The notes under the pieces are model-generated. The model saw nothing but the letters and a program-made list of their open reading frames with translations, searched no databases and was not told the origin of the DNA. This document shows positions 1 to 9,182 of a DNA stretch of 64,000 nt, in pieces. This DNA is from Rhizobium freirei PRF 81 (GTDB lineage Bacteria > Pseudomonadota > Alphaproteobacteria > Rhizobiales > Rhizobiaceae). Position 1 is the stretch's first letter, and every line of letters starts with the position of its first letter. Position numbers and translations under genes: made by a program. The DNA lies in NCBI RefSeq assembly GCF_000359745.1, contig NZ_AQHN01000013.1, positions 150,961 through 214,960 of the forward strand, in the 5' to 3' direction.

Positions 1-1572
1 GCCATCAAGGACGGCTGCATCCTCGCCGTCGGCAATCGGGCTGAAATCGAAGCGCTGAAGGGGCCGGAAACGCGGGTCGTCGACCTCGCCGGCAAGATGG
101 CGATGCCCGGTTTCATCGACGTCCACAATCACATCATGATGGGCGGACAGGCCGAGCTGTTCGAAACGCAGATTCCCGCCGGCGCTTCGATCGAAGTGAT
201 CTGCGCCCATGTGCGCAAGCAGGCCGAGAGTACACCGCACGGGCAGTGGATCGTCGCCAATCAATGGGGCGCCGATATGATTACGGCGATCAACAGCGAG
301 GCTTCGCTCAAGAAGCTGGATGAGGCGAGCCTCGGGCATCCCGTTCTTCTGCGCGACGAGACCATGCACAACCGCTGGATCAACAGCGAGGCGATGCGGC
401 TTGCCGGCATTTCAAACAATCAGCCCGATCCGCCGCAAGGCTCCTTTGGTCGCGATCCCGTTACCGGCAGACTGACCGGCCTATTGGTCGAATCCGCCGC
501 CGGTATCGTCGAGCGGACCGCGGCCGAGGCCTTCACCGAGGAAATGGGCGAGGCTGCCGTGGCCCGCGCCATTGAGATCGTCAACTCATACGGCGTGACC
601 GCCTTCCAGGATGCGGCTTCGGTGCTGCCGATCCTCAAGGCGCTCAAGAATCTGGATGTGAAGGGCAAGCTCACCGCATGGGCGGTCACCTCGCTGCCGC
701 TGATCGAGCCGAGCTTCATGTTCGGCCTCTCGGGCGACGGCCTGCTGGCGTTGCGCGACGAATATCGCACCGAACATGTGAAACCGAATTTCACGAAGAT
801 CTTTCTGGATGGCGTTCCCGGCGCGCGCACGGCGGCTTTCCATGACGCCTATGTCGCGGATGCCGCGCATCCGCACGGCTATCGCGGCGAAGTGCTGGTC
901 AACTATCCCGATCTCGTCCGCCATATCGACAAATCCGAAAAGCTGGGCATGGGGCTGAAGATCCATTGCGCGGGGGACTACTCCGTGACCGAGATGCTCG
1001 ATGCGGTCGAAGCCGTCCGGCACTTCAACGGCCCGACGGATATCAAGCATCACATCGCGCATGCGAGCTATCTGCGTGACGAGGATCTCGGCCGCTTCGC
1101 GACGCTTGGCGTTGTCGCCGATCTCTGCCCGATGATCTGGTATCCGACCACATTCCTCGAAGGCCATAAGCAGGTGATGGGCGAGGAACGGGCAACGCGC
1201 TTCTGGCCGATCGCAAGCATGAAGGCCACCAACGCATTGCTGGCAGGCGGTTCCGATTGGCCCGTCATCCCGATCCCGGATCCCTGGAACGGTATCGAAG
1301 GCATGGTGACGCGGCAGAACCCATCCGGCGCATTCCCGGGTGTTTCGCTATGGGCTGAGCAAGCGATCGACCTTGCGTCGGCAATCGAGATCTACACGCT
1401 CAATTCGGCAAAGGCGATGCGGCTGGATGGGGAAACCGGCTCACTTGTCGCCGGCAAGTCCGCCGACATCATCGTGCTGGACCAAAATGTCTTCGAAGTG
1501 CCGGCCGATCAGATAGCCGACACCAAGGTGCTGACCACGTACTTCGCGGGTGAGCCCGTCTACCAGCGCTAG
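1..1572 (+). CDS. Amidohydrolase family protein (YtcJ-like), 5' partial
   Basis: The frame is open from base 1, so the true start lies upstream; the first in-window ATGs (91, 97) are internal because the upstream codons already encode the family's N-terminal beta-sandwich (ILAVGN, then VVDLAGK). Metal-ligand motifs are visible: VHNH at about 121-132, KIHCAGD near 957, HHIAHAS near 1048 and GGSDWP near 1249. These fit amidohydrolase_3 (YtcJ/exoenzyme regulatory type) metal-dependent hydrolases that cleave amide or imide C-N bonds. No signal peptide can be judged. It lies 53 nt upstream of a Liv-type importer on the same strand, so it probably processes the imported compound. The substrate is unknown. 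Confidence 0.88.
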   Translation, partial: AIKDGCILAVGNRAEIEALKGPETRVVDLAGKMAMPGFIDVHNHIMMGGQAELFETQIPAGASIEVICAHVRKQAESTPHGQWIVANQWGADMITAINSEASLKKLDEASLGHPVLLRDETMHNRWINSEAMRLAGISNNQPDPPQGSFGRDPVTGRLTGLLVESAAGIVERTAAEAFTEEMGEAAVARAIEIVNSYGVTAFQDAASVLPILKALKNLDVKGKLTAWAVTSLPLIEPSFMFGLSGDGLLALRDEYRTEHVKPNFTKIFLDGVPGARTAAFHDAYVADAAHPHGYRGEVLVNYPDLVRHIDKSEKLGMGLKIHCAGDYSVTEMLDAVEAVRHFNGPTDIKHHIAHASYLRDEDLGRFATLGVVADLCPMIWYPTTFLEGHKQVMGEERATRFWPIASMKATNALLAGGSDWPVIPIPDPWNGIEGMVTRQNPSGAFPGVSLWAEQAIDLASAIEIYTLNSAKAMRLDGETGSLVAGKSADIIVLDQNVFEVPADQIADTKVLTTYFAGEPVYQR

Positions 1573-1625
1573 CTGGCGCGGCGAAGAGGAAACGCCGCAA
1601 AACATAAAGAGGGAAAGGGAAGAGA

Positions 1626-2807
1626 ATGAAATTGACATCAGCATGCATCGCTTTCGGGCTGGCTGTTGCCGGTCTAGCATTTACCGGTTCGTCCGCCTTT
1701 GCCGCAGGGCCGACCTGCAAGAGCGGGCCGATCAAGATCGGCGCCGTCTCGACCGTCACCGGCGTCGTCGATTTTTCCGATGCGCCGAAGGCCACCAAGG
1801 CCGTCTTCGAGCAGTTGAACGATGCCGGCGGCATCAACGGCTGCAAGGTGGCCTATTCGCTGGCCGACGACAAGGGCGACCCGCAGGTGGCGGCCCAGGC
1901 GGCACGCGACCTGATCGACAACAAGGGCGTCGTGGCTCTTACAGGTGGTGCAAGCCTGCTCGACTGCGCCGTCAATGCCGGCACCTACAACCGCAACGAT
2001 GTGCTCGCGGTTCAGGGCGTCGGCGTCGACCCGCTCTGCTTCAATGCGCCGAGCATTTCGCCCGTCAATGTCGGCCCCTTCACGCTGACCACGGTCATGC
2101 TTGACTATGCGACAAAGAACCTCGGAGCGAAGAAGGTTTGCGCCTTCTTCCTGATCCTCGGTGGTACTCAGGAAGCCTACGGCAACGCGGTTGCAGCCTG
2201 GCAGAAGCTGAGCGGCAACAAGGTCGGCCTCGTCGACATGACCCTGCCGCCGCAGGGCGATCTCACGCCTTACGTCATCAAGGCGCGCGACGCCGGCTGC
2301 GATGCCGTGCTCACCAATCAGGTCGAGCCGGGTGTGGTGCAATGGGTGAAGACTGCGGATGCGCAGAAGATCTCGGGTATCAACTGGCTGTTCCTCGCAC
2401 CCGGTTACACCGAGGGCGTTGCCAAGGCATTGGCTGATAGCAAGCAGCCCGTCTACGTCGGCACGGAATGGGAGCCCTATACCGAAAACACCGCTGCCAA
2501 CGCCGACTGGGCCAAGACCATGGACAAAGCTGGCCTTGCAAAGACCGCCTTCTCGCAGGGTGGCTATCTCGCCGCCAAGGTGATGATCGACACGATCTCG
2601 GGCATCGACGGCGAAGTGACGCGGGAATCCGTGACCTCGGCGCTGAAGGCAGGCAAGGAAATGCAATATTCGCTCGCCGGCAGCCCCTATGTCTTCGGCG
2701 ACGCCAGGGCTCACTCGCCGATGAAGGCGACCAAAGTCATGCAGCTTGTCGATGGCAAGTGGACCGTCAAGACGCCGGATTGGTACACGCTGGCGAAGGC
2801 CAAGTAA
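1626..2807 (+). CDS. Liv-type ABC transporter substrate-binding protein
   Basis: This 393-aa periplasmic binding protein has a classic Sec signal peptide (about residues 1-26, ending SSAFA before AGPTCKSG). The mature N-terminus IKIGAVSTVTGVVDF and the ADDKGDPQVAAQAARDLI segment are typical of the leucine/amide-binding Peripla_BP_6 family. The start is preceded by a purine-rich GGGAAAGGGAAGAGA. Substrates of this family include branched-chain amino acids, amides, urea and aromatic compounds; which one applies here is not visible. It is the first transporter gene of a four-gene set and is followed by a GC-rich hairpin before the permease. Confidence 0.93.
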   Translation: MKLTSACIAFGLAVAGLAFTGSSAFAAGPTCKSGPIKIGAVSTVTGVVDFSDAPKATKAVFEQLNDAGGINGCKVAYSLADDKGDPQVAAQAARDLIDNKGVVALTGGASLLDCAVNAGTYNRNDVLAVQGVGVDPLCFNAPSISPVNVGPFTLTTVMLDYATKNLGAKKVCAFFLILGGTQEAYGNAVAAWQKLSGNKVGLVDMTLPPQGDLTPYVIKARDAGCDAVLTNQVEPGVVQWVKTADAQKISGINWLFLAPGYTEGVAKALADSKQPVYVGTEWEPYTENTAANADWAKTMDKAGLAKTAFSQGGYLAAKVMIDTISGIDGEVTRESVTSALKAGKEMQYSLAGSPYVFGDARAHSPMKATKVMQLVDGKWTVKTPDWYTLAKAK

Positions 2808-2820
2808 GACGGCCGAGCGC

Positions 2821-2849
2821 CCAGCCCTGCCCAAGGCGGGTGGGGCTGG
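2821..2849 (+). terminator. Intercistronic hairpin between binding protein and permease
   Basis: CCAGCCC (2821-2827) pairs with GGGCTGG (2843-2849), and an inner GCCC/GGG extends the stem. There is no T-run, so it is more likely an attenuator or a 3'-end mRNA stabiliser than a full terminator. Such hairpins commonly let a binding protein be made in excess over its permeases. Confidence 0.5.
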
Positions 2850-2913
2850 ATATTGTGTCGTCACGATGATCTGATCTGGTGAGGCATCATCTGCCCGCCT
2901 CCGGAGTTTCCGA

Positions 2914-3783
2914 ATGAACGCTCTCTTCACAGCCGCCGTGGCTGGTCTTTCTGCAGGCGGAGCCTATGCCATCCTCGGCGTCTGCGCGATCTTCACCTAT
3001 CGCCTGGTGGCCGTGGTGAATTTTACCGGTGCTGCCATAGGCGCCGCGGGCACTTTTATCATGGTCGCATTCTACGGGGCCGGCGTGCCGCTATTTCCGG
3101 CAGCCCTGTTGGGGATCGCCGCCGGCGCACTGGGCGGCGTCCTGATCGGTCTCGTCATGACAACCTGGTTTGCCAACACCAACGCATCGACCAAGGCGGC
3201 GGTAACAGCAGCTCTTCTGGTCGGCATCATTGCCATCGGCCTGCGCCTCACCGGCGGCCAGCATCCGCATTATTTCCCCGAGCTGATCCCCGGATCGGCA
3301 TTTCGTCTGGCCGGTGTCGAAGTCACCTGTGCGGCTGTCACGACATTGCTTCTCTCTGTGGTCTTCACCGTGCTCACGGAGCAGTTCCTTGCACGCACGC
3401 GGATAGGGCTGCAATTGCGAGCCCTGTCGCAGCGGCCGATGGCAGCAGAACTGATCGGCATTCGTGTAAGATTGCTGGCGCTCGGCGTCTGGGCCGTGAC
3501 CGGTGGCGTGACTTCTTTCGCGCTGATGATCATCGCGCCGCTGCGCTCCCCCGATTTCGCGTCGCTGAGCCTCCTCGTCGTGCCTGCTCTGGCTGCTGCG
3601 TTGATCGGTGCATTTGCCAGTTTCCGCGCTGCCCTTCTGGGCGGCCTGACGATCGGTATATTGGAGGGTGCCGTCAGCACCATCGATCTCGTCAGCCAGT
3701 ATCGCAGCACGGTTCCATTCATCGTCATTCTTGCCGTCCTCCTGTGGTCGCAAAGAGGAGCCCGCTGGGATGAAGCACGCTAG
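2914..3783 (+). CDS. Branched-chain amino acid-type ABC transporter permease (LivH family)
   Basis: A 289-aa, very hydrophobic protein with roughly eight membrane segments that starts inside the first helix (AAVAGLSAGGAYAILGVCAIF), as LivH/BPD_transp_2 proteins do. The family's cytoplasmic coupling stretch (LRALSQRPMAAELIGI) occurs near the middle. The start ATG follows CCGGAG. Its 3' end overlaps the next gene by 14 nt, indicating translational coupling. It should form the membrane channel with the LivM half of the neighbouring fusion. Confidence 0.92.
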   Translation: MNALFTAAVAGLSAGGAYAILGVCAIFTYRLVAVVNFTGAAIGAAGTFIMVAFYGAGVPLFPAALLGIAAGALGGVLIGLVMTTWFANTNASTKAAVTAALLVGIIAIGLRLTGGQHPHYFPELIPGSAFRLAGVEVTCAAVTTLLLSVVFTVLTEQFLARTRIGLQLRALSQRPMAAELIGIRVRLLALGVWAVTGGVTSFALMIIAPLRSPDFASLSLLVVPALAAALIGAFASFRAALLGGLTIGILEGAVSTIDLVSQYRSTVPFIVILAVLLWSQRGARWDEAR

Positions 3784-5485
3784 TTTCCGCGCCGCCGCCG
3801 TCACGGCCCTATCGCTTGCCGCAGTCGGCGCAATCATTCTTTTGCTGTTGCCCAAATACTGGGTGTTTCTGCTCACGGCCGTCTTCATCACCGGCATTGC
3901 CCTGCAAAGCCTTGGTCTCGTCGCCGGCCGAACGGGCATGATCTCGCTCTGCCAGATGTCCTTTGCCGGCGTCGGCGCCTGGGTCACGGGATACCTGAAC
4001 GTCATCGAAGCACCCGGCGGCCTCGTCGTCTGGATGATCGTCGGCGGTCTTGCGGCGGTGCCGGTCGGCATCGCCATCGGCCTGCCGGCGCTGCGTCTGC
4101 GCGGCATCAACCTGGCGATCGTCACGCTCGGCTTTGCTGCTGCCTTCGACACGGTGCTGGCGACGATCACCTTTCCCGGTCAAACGACCTTTACGCAGGT
4201 CGTGCGCCCGGAGCTTTTCGAGAGTGACCGCAGCTTCTTCCTCTTCGTGCTTCTGACCTACGGCGTCATTGCCGTTGGCCTCGAATTTGTCAGCCGTTCG
4301 CGGCTTGGGGCTTCCTGGCTTGCGGTGCGGCATTCGGAGCGGGCAGCGGCGGCTCATGGCGTTTCGATACCGCGCGCCAAGCTCAGCGCCTTCGCCATCA
4401 GCGCCTTCATTTCCGGCGTGTCGGGCGGACTGCTCGCCGGTTATCTCGGAACGCTGGTTTCTGAGAATTTTTCGATGATGCAGTCGCTGGCGCTCTTTGC
4501 CGTGGCGACCATGGTCGGCGCGCATTTCACGCTCGGCGCCGTCATCGGCGGCATATTGATCACGCTGTTTCCGGAACTGTTGCGCAGGCTCAATCTGCCG
4601 CAGGATGTCGGCAATGTCTTCTTTGCAATCGGTGCCGTGCATGCGCTTTCGTCTGGCGAAACGATCAGCGAGACATGGATGCGGCTCGGGCGCAAGCTGT
4701 TGCCTGGAAACAGGAAAGCTTCCGTTCATCGCGAAGCCGGCCGCTTGCCGGCCACCGCGACGCATGAACCGGGATTGGCGCTCGAGGTCAGCGATCTGAC
4801 GGTTCGCTACGGTGCCGTGGTCGCGCTCGACAAGGTCAATCTCAAGGTGCCCGCGCGCACGGTTGTCGGCCTTGTCGGGCCGAACGGCGCCGGCAAATCG
4901 ACCATGGTCGATGCGATCGCCGGATTTTTGGCCCGCTATGACGGCTCGGTGAAGCTCAACGACAAGCCTCTCGAAGGCCTCTCCGCGACGAGCCGGGCTC
5001 GATTGGGCATCCGCCGCACCTGGCAGACGACCCGTATTGCGCCGGAGCTCAGCGTCGGAGGCTATGTGCGGCTCGCCGCCGGCGCCATCGGCGATGACGA
5101 ACTTTCCGCCGTTTTGCAATGGTTCGATTGCCCGCCCGCCGATACGCCGATTGCATCGATCGATGCGGGAACACGGCGCTTGCTCGACGTCGCTGGTGTC
5201 GTGGCGTCGCGGCCGCCCGTGATCCTTCTCGACGAGCCTGCCGCCGGCCAATCCTACGCCGATGCGGTCAAGCTCGGCGAACGCATCGCCGCTATCCCCG
5301 AGACCTTCGGCAGTGCCGTGCTTCTGATCGAGCACGATATGGACCTCGTGCGGCGGGCCTGTTCGGCGATCATGGTGTTCGATTTCGGACGCGTGATCGC
5401 CAACGGCGCCCCGCAAAGCGTGCTTGCCATGCCGATCGTCCAGAAAGCCTATATGGGCATTGAACTTGAAGAGGCAGCCGAATGA
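3770..5485 (+). CDS. Fused LivM permease - LivG ATP-binding protein
   Basis: 571 aa. Residues 1 to about 310 form a LivM-type permease (SLGLVAGRTGMISLCQMSFA, many helices). From about residue 336 an ABC ATPase begins (LALEVSDLTVRYGAVVALD), with Walker A GPNGAGKST at about 370-378, Walker B ILLDEPAAG and H-loop IEHDMDLV. The usual LSGGQ-type signature is replaced by SIDAGTRRLLDVAG, a divergent form. I chose ATG 3770 because AGAGGAG lies just upstream and the protein then begins with the first helix; a longer frame from 3668 runs inside livH. LivM-LivG fusions are known in proteobacteria. Confidence 0.92.
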   Translation: MKHASFRAAAVTALSLAAVGAIILLLLPKYWVFLLTAVFITGIALQSLGLVAGRTGMISLCQMSFAGVGAWVTGYLNVIEAPGGLVVWMIVGGLAAVPVGIAIGLPALRLRGINLAIVTLGFAAAFDTVLATITFPGQTTFTQVVRPELFESDRSFFLFVLLTYGVIAVGLEFVSRSRLGASWLAVRHSERAAAAHGVSIPRAKLSAFAISAFISGVSGGLLAGYLGTLVSENFSMMQSLALFAVATMVGAHFTLGAVIGGILITLFPELLRRLNLPQDVGNVFFAIGAVHALSSGETISETWMRLGRKLLPGNRKASVHREAGRLPATATHEPGLALEVSDLTVRYGAVVALDKVNLKVPARTVVGLVGPNGAGKSTMVDAIAGFLARYDGSVKLNDKPLEGLSATSRARLGIRRTWQTTRIAPELSVGGYVRLAAGAIGDDELSAVLQWFDCPPADTPIASIDAGTRRLLDVAGVVASRPPVILLDEPAAGQSYADAVKLGERIAAIPETFGSAVLLIEHDMDLVRRACSAIMVFDFGRVIANGAPQSVLAMPIVQKAYMGIELEEAAE

Positions 5486-6183
5486 CCGCACTGTCCGTCA
5501 ACGGCCTCGTCGTCAACCGGTCCGGCATTCCCGTCGTTCGAGGTGTGGATCTCTCTGTGTCGAGCGGCGAGATCAGCGTGCTGCTCGGCTCGAACGGCGC
5601 GGGCAAGACGACGCTGCTCGAAAGCCTGTCGGGCATCATCCCTGCCGCAGCCGGCTCAGTGAGGATGGATGGTGTGGAGCTTCTGAAGCTGCGGGCCGGC
5701 CTGCGCGCCCGTGCCGGCATCAGCCACGTCGAACAGGGGCGAACCGTCTTTCCGGAGATGACCACGGAGGAAAATCTCAAGGTCGCGCTCGATCCTGCTG
5801 CCGATCTCAGCGAGGCTTACGATCTCTTCCCGGAGCTGCGTCAGCGCCGCGATATCAAGGCCGGCATGTTGTCCGGCGGCGAGCAACAGATGGTCGTCAT
5901 TGCCCGTTCGCTGCTGACCCGTCCGAAGGTGATCATGATCGACGAAATGTCCTCCGGTCTCGCGCCGGTCATCGTCAGTCGCCTGATGCGCGCCGTCAGG
6001 CAACTGGCCGATGCCGGTATGGCCGTCATTCTCGTCGAACAATTCGCAGCACTTGCGCTTGCAATCGGCGACCGCGCCTATGTCCTGCGCCGAGGGGCCA
6101 TCGTCTATGACGGCGATTGCGCGACGCTCGCCGGCGATCCCGCGCATCTGCATCGTCTCTATCTCGGAGATGCAGCGGCCTGA
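5482..6183 (+). CDS. Branched-chain amino acid-type ABC transporter ATP-binding protein (LivF family)
   Basis: A 233-aa ATPase with Walker A GSNGAGKTT (36-44), the LivF-type EQGRTVFPEMT stretch, signature LSGGEQQMVVIARSL, Walker B VIMIDEMSSGLAP and H-loop LVEQFAALAL. It overlaps the preceding fusion by 4 nt (ATGA), so it is the last gene of the transporter operon. It would pair as the second nucleotide-binding domain with the LivG half of the fusion. Its signature is canonical, unlike that of the fused ATPase, so the pair may have one degenerate ATP site. Confidence 0.94.
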   Translation: MTALSVNGLVVNRSGIPVVRGVDLSVSSGEISVLLGSNGAGKTTLLESLSGIIPAAAGSVRMDGVELLKLRAGLRARAGISHVEQGRTVFPEMTTEENLKVALDPAADLSEAYDLFPELRQRRDIKAGMLSGGEQQMVVIARSLLTRPKVIMIDEMSSGLAPVIVSRLMRAVRQLADAGMAVILVEQFAALALAIGDRAYVLRRGAIVYDGDCATLAGDPAHLHRLYLGDAAA

Positions 6184-6210
6184 TCGCTGGAGCTGCCTGT
6201 CTCGTGACCG

Positions 6211-6861
6211 TCAGTTCCTGGTGCCGTCCGCAGCGGCAAAGTGTGCCAATTGGTCGGCGTGTGCCTTGCCGAAGCACGGCCGGGCAAGAGCGCGCCCAAC
6301 ATAGTTGCGGCAGGCTGGATATTCCGCCAGTCCGTCGAACCGGTCAACGAGACGGAGCACGTCCGCCATGAGAATATCGGCAACCGAGAAGGTGCCGGCC
6401 AGCCATTCGCGCGCAGCCAAGACCGGCTCCATACGCTGGAGCCGGGCGGTGAGAAATTGCTGCAACCGGTTCCAGGCCGGCGTATCATCGGTGTTGCCGG
6501 AGAACATCATGATCGACCAGGGCAGGCTTGCCATCTCGACCGAATTGAGCGCAGCAAACAACCACTCCAGCGCTTTGCTGCGGCCATGGGGATCGGCGGG
6601 CATCAGCGCATCGCTGCGCTCCCCGAGGTAGAGCAGGATCGCGCCGCTCTCGAAGATCGAGATGTCGCCGTCGGTCAGCCACGGCACCTGGCCGAAGGGC
6701 TGGTGCGCGAAATGCTCGGCATCCCGATCGCGAAACGGTACGCCCCTGACGCGATAGGGAAGTCCGGCCTCTTCCAACGCCCAACGCACGCGCAGATCGC
6801 GAACATATCCCCGGGGTTTCTCGGGAACCCAATCGAAAGTATTCAAAACCAGATCGCTCAT
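6211..6861 (-). CDS. Glutathione S-transferase family protein
   Basis: 216 aa with an N-terminal thioredoxin-like domain containing the glutathione-binding QVPWLTDGDISIFESGAILLY pattern (cis-Pro plus Glu-Ser), followed by an all-helical C-terminal half. The start is ATG 6861, since GGAGGTG sits directly upstream; an ATG 12 nt earlier overlaps that Shine-Dalgarno. It lies on the same strand as and downstream of hpaB-hpaC with a 140-nt gap, so it may be a detoxification or isomerase step linked to aromatic oxidation. This is inference; the substrate class cannot be set from sequence. Confidence 0.88.
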   Translation of the reverse strand: MSDLVLNTFDWVPEKPRGYVRDLRVRWALEEAGLPYRVRGVPFRDRDAEHFAHQPFGQVPWLTDGDISIFESGAILLYLGERSDALMPADPHGRSKALEWLFAALNSVEMASLPWSIMMFSGNTDDTPAWNRLQQFLTARLQRMEPVLAAREWLAGTFSVADILMADVLRLVDRFDGLAEYPACRNYVGRALARPCFGKAHADQLAHFAAADGTRN

Positions 6862-7001
6862 CGGCACCTCCATCCCTTGGGGCCGAGCTTACCAGTTTTC
6901 GGAGGTTGCCGAAAGGAAAGCAGGCCGTCGCTAGGGGGAGATGCCCGACCCGCATCGCCGTCGTCGGGCATCATCTGCATGTTTGCGACGCATCCCGGCG
7001 T

Positions 7002-7514
7002 TCAGCCGCCGAAGCTGCCTGTCTGGGTCGGAACATGCACATAGTTGCGGTCGAAATAGAGGAGGGCGTGTCCGTCCCGGCGACTGCGGATATCAATCAC
7101 TTCGCCAATGAAGATATGGTGCGTGCCGACGAGGCGAGCCTCGGTGAGGCGGCAATCGAAGGAGACGATGGCGCCGGAAAGTGCCTGGCTGCCGGAGCGG
7201 AAGCTGATCCAATCTGCAGCTGCGTAGCGCTCCTCCATGTCGGCGCGCTGACCGGCGAAATAGCCGGCCAGTTCCTTATGCTCCTGTGTCAGGACATTCA
7301 CGCAGAAGCGGCGGTTTTCGAAGAAGAGCGCTGTTTGCGTCGACCGGCTGTTCATGCAGACCAAAAGCGTCGGTGGCTCGTCGGTGACGCTGCACATGGC
7401 GGTGGCGGTAAAGCCGCCGCGGCCGGCAGGGCCGTTGGTGGTGATCACATTGACCGGCGCGCAGACCCGGGCCATCGCGTTGCGGAATTCGGTTTTCGAG
7501 AGTTGTTCCTCCAT
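7002..7514 (-). CDS. hpaC: Flavin reductase (HpaC-like), partner of HpaB
   Basis: 170 aa of the flavin-reductase-like FMN-binding family (RGGFTATAMCSVTDEPPTLL, then FCVNVLTQEH and the C-terminal LLYFDRNY). It reduces FAD/FMN with NAD(P)H and passes the free reduced flavin to the monooxygenase. The start is taken as ATG 7514, 10 nt after the hpaB stop; an ATG at 7559 would overlap hpaB by 35 nt. Adjacency to hpaB makes the two-component assignment strong, although the phenolic substrate is not proven. Confidence 0.9.
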   Translation of the reverse strand: MEEQLSKTEFRNAMARVCAPVNVITTNGPAGRGGFTATAMCSVTDEPPTLLVCMNSRSTQTALFFENRRFCVNVLTQEHKELAGYFAGQRADMEERYAAADWISFRSGSQALSGAIVSFDCRLTEARLVGTHHIFIGEVIDIRSRRDGHALLYFDRNYVHVPTQTGSFGG

Positions 7515-7524
7515 GGCAACGGCC

Positions 7525-9087
7525 TCACTCGGCGGCGTTGCGAATAGGGGAGGTCTCACCGAGCGGCGGAAGCCAGGTGTCTCCGGTCCAGCCGTTTTCG
7601 TCGTAGTCGCTCATGCAACGATCGACGAGCGCTTCCATCTCCCTCAACCGGCCGCCGCGCTCGGCACCTTTCAGCACCTGCAGGCGGACTTCCTCCGGCG
7701 CGCCGGCATAGTTGAGCTCGTAAAGAGCATGCCGTCCACCGAACTCGGTGCCAGTCGCGTCCCACAGCAGCTTCATGATCTTGATGCGCTCGATATGGCC
7801 CATGTCGTTGGACCCGCGCACATATTGGGCGAGGTAACGGTCGATCTCCGGATTGCCGAAGTCCTTGGCCGAGGAGGGCAGGTAAATAAGCCCTGACGCG
7901 ACGACCTTGCGCACGGTTTCGATGACGCGCGGATAGGCCTCCGACATGAAGGTGCGGTAGGAAAGCGCGGCTTCCATGTTCGGCAGCACCGCACCATTGG
8001 CCCAGGGCTGCGGATTGTAGGCCATGGCGTTGGAGAAGGACCAGAACATGTGGCGGAGCGCGATAACCTCGCCGAGCGCCGCCTGATTGCCGCGGAAGGC
8101 ATCGCCGCCTGTGGCGCGCAGCGCCTTGGCCAGCAGCCCGGCAATGAAGTCGAGCTTGACGGCGAAGCGCGTGCAGCCCTGGAAGCAATAGCCATGCATG
8201 AAGCCGGAGGCCGGATGGAAGGAGAGGATCTTGGCAGCATCGCGCAGCACGAGCACGTCTTCCCAGGGCACGAAGACATTGTCGAGCACCAGGATTGCGT
8301 CATTCTCGTCGAAGCGCGACGACAGCGGATAGTCGAAGGGGTGCCCCACGGTATTCGCGGTCTGCTCATAGGAGACGCGGCAGAACATCTTGATGCCAGG
8401 CGCATTCATCGGAACGATGAACATGACTGATAGCGACGGATCTTCGGTGACGGTTGCCGAGCTTTGGGCAAGGAAGTTGTAGTGGGTGAGGGCCGAAGAG
8501 GTCGCGACCACCTTGGCGCCGGAGACATAGATGCCCGCATCGGTTTCCTTGGTGATGTGGACGAAAACATCCTTGACGGCGTCGGCCGGCTTGTGACGGT
8601 CGATCGGCGGATTGACGATCGCATGGTTCATGAAGAGCACGGATTCCTGCGCTCGCTTGTGCCACGAGAGCGCATTGTCCTTGAACGGACCATACCAGTC
8701 GGCATTGGCGCCGAGCGTGTTCATGAGCGCCGCCTTGTAATCGGCGGTCCGGCCCATCCAGCCATAGGACATGCGCGCCCAATCGGCGATGGCGCCCTGC
8801 TGGGCGACAAGCTCGGCGGAGGATTTCGCCACCCGGAAGTATTTGTGCGTGTAGCCGCCGGATCCGGTATCGGTCGGCGAAGTCAGGCGTTCCTTATACT
8901 TTTCGTCGTGCAGCGCATCATACATGCGCGCAATCGAGCGGGCGGAATTACGCATGGAGGGATGGGCGGTCACATCGGCAATGCGCTCGCCGTCGATGTA
9001 GACTTCGCGTCCATCGCGCAGGCTCTCCAGATATTCGGCGCCGGTGAAAGGACGGGTCTTGTCGCTGCGGTGATCTTCGGCTCGCAT
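7525..9087 (-). CDS. hpaB: 4-hydroxyphenylacetate 3-monooxygenase oxygenase component (HpaB family)
   Basis: 520 aa, the usual length for the HpaB large subunit. It contains family sequence such as RPFTGAEYLESLRDGR at the N-terminus, HAIVNPPIDRHKP, the flavin-binding/active-site region and DATGTEFGGRHALYELNY near the C-terminus. The start is ATG 9087, preceded by AGGGAGG; the frame is open further upstream but without support. The enzyme uses reduced FAD to ortho-hydroxylate phenols, classically 4-hydroxyphenylacetate to homoprotocatechuate. It is divergent from an AraC-type regulator. No ring-cleavage genes (hpaDEFGHI) are in the window. Confidence 0.92.
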   Translation of the reverse strand: MRAEDHRSDKTRPFTGAEYLESLRDGREVYIDGERIADVTAHPSMRNSARSIARMYDALHDEKYKERLTSPTDTGSGGYTHKYFRVAKSSAELVAQQGAIADWARMSYGWMGRTADYKAALMNTLGANADWYGPFKDNALSWHKRAQESVLFMNHAIVNPPIDRHKPADAVKDVFVHITKETDAGIYVSGAKVVATSSALTHYNFLAQSSATVTEDPSLSVMFIVPMNAPGIKMFCRVSYEQTANTVGHPFDYPLSSRFDENDAILVLDNVFVPWEDVLVLRDAAKILSFHPASGFMHGYCFQGCTRFAVKLDFIAGLLAKALRATGGDAFRGNQAALGEVIALRHMFWSFSNAMAYNPQPWANGAVLPNMEAALSYRTFMSEAYPRVIETVRKVVASGLIYLPSSAKDFGNPEIDRYLAQYVRGSNDMGHIERIKIMKLLWDATGTEFGGRHALYELNYAGAPEEVRLQVLKGAERGGRLREMEALVDRCMSDYDENGWTGDTWLPPLGETSPIRNAAE

Positions 9088-9182
9088 CTCGTATTCCTCC
9101 CTTGAGATCATGGCCGATGCTATGTCGCCGCCGCAGTCGCGGCCATGGACAAAGGAGGCAATTCGCTGGTACTTTTTCCGGC

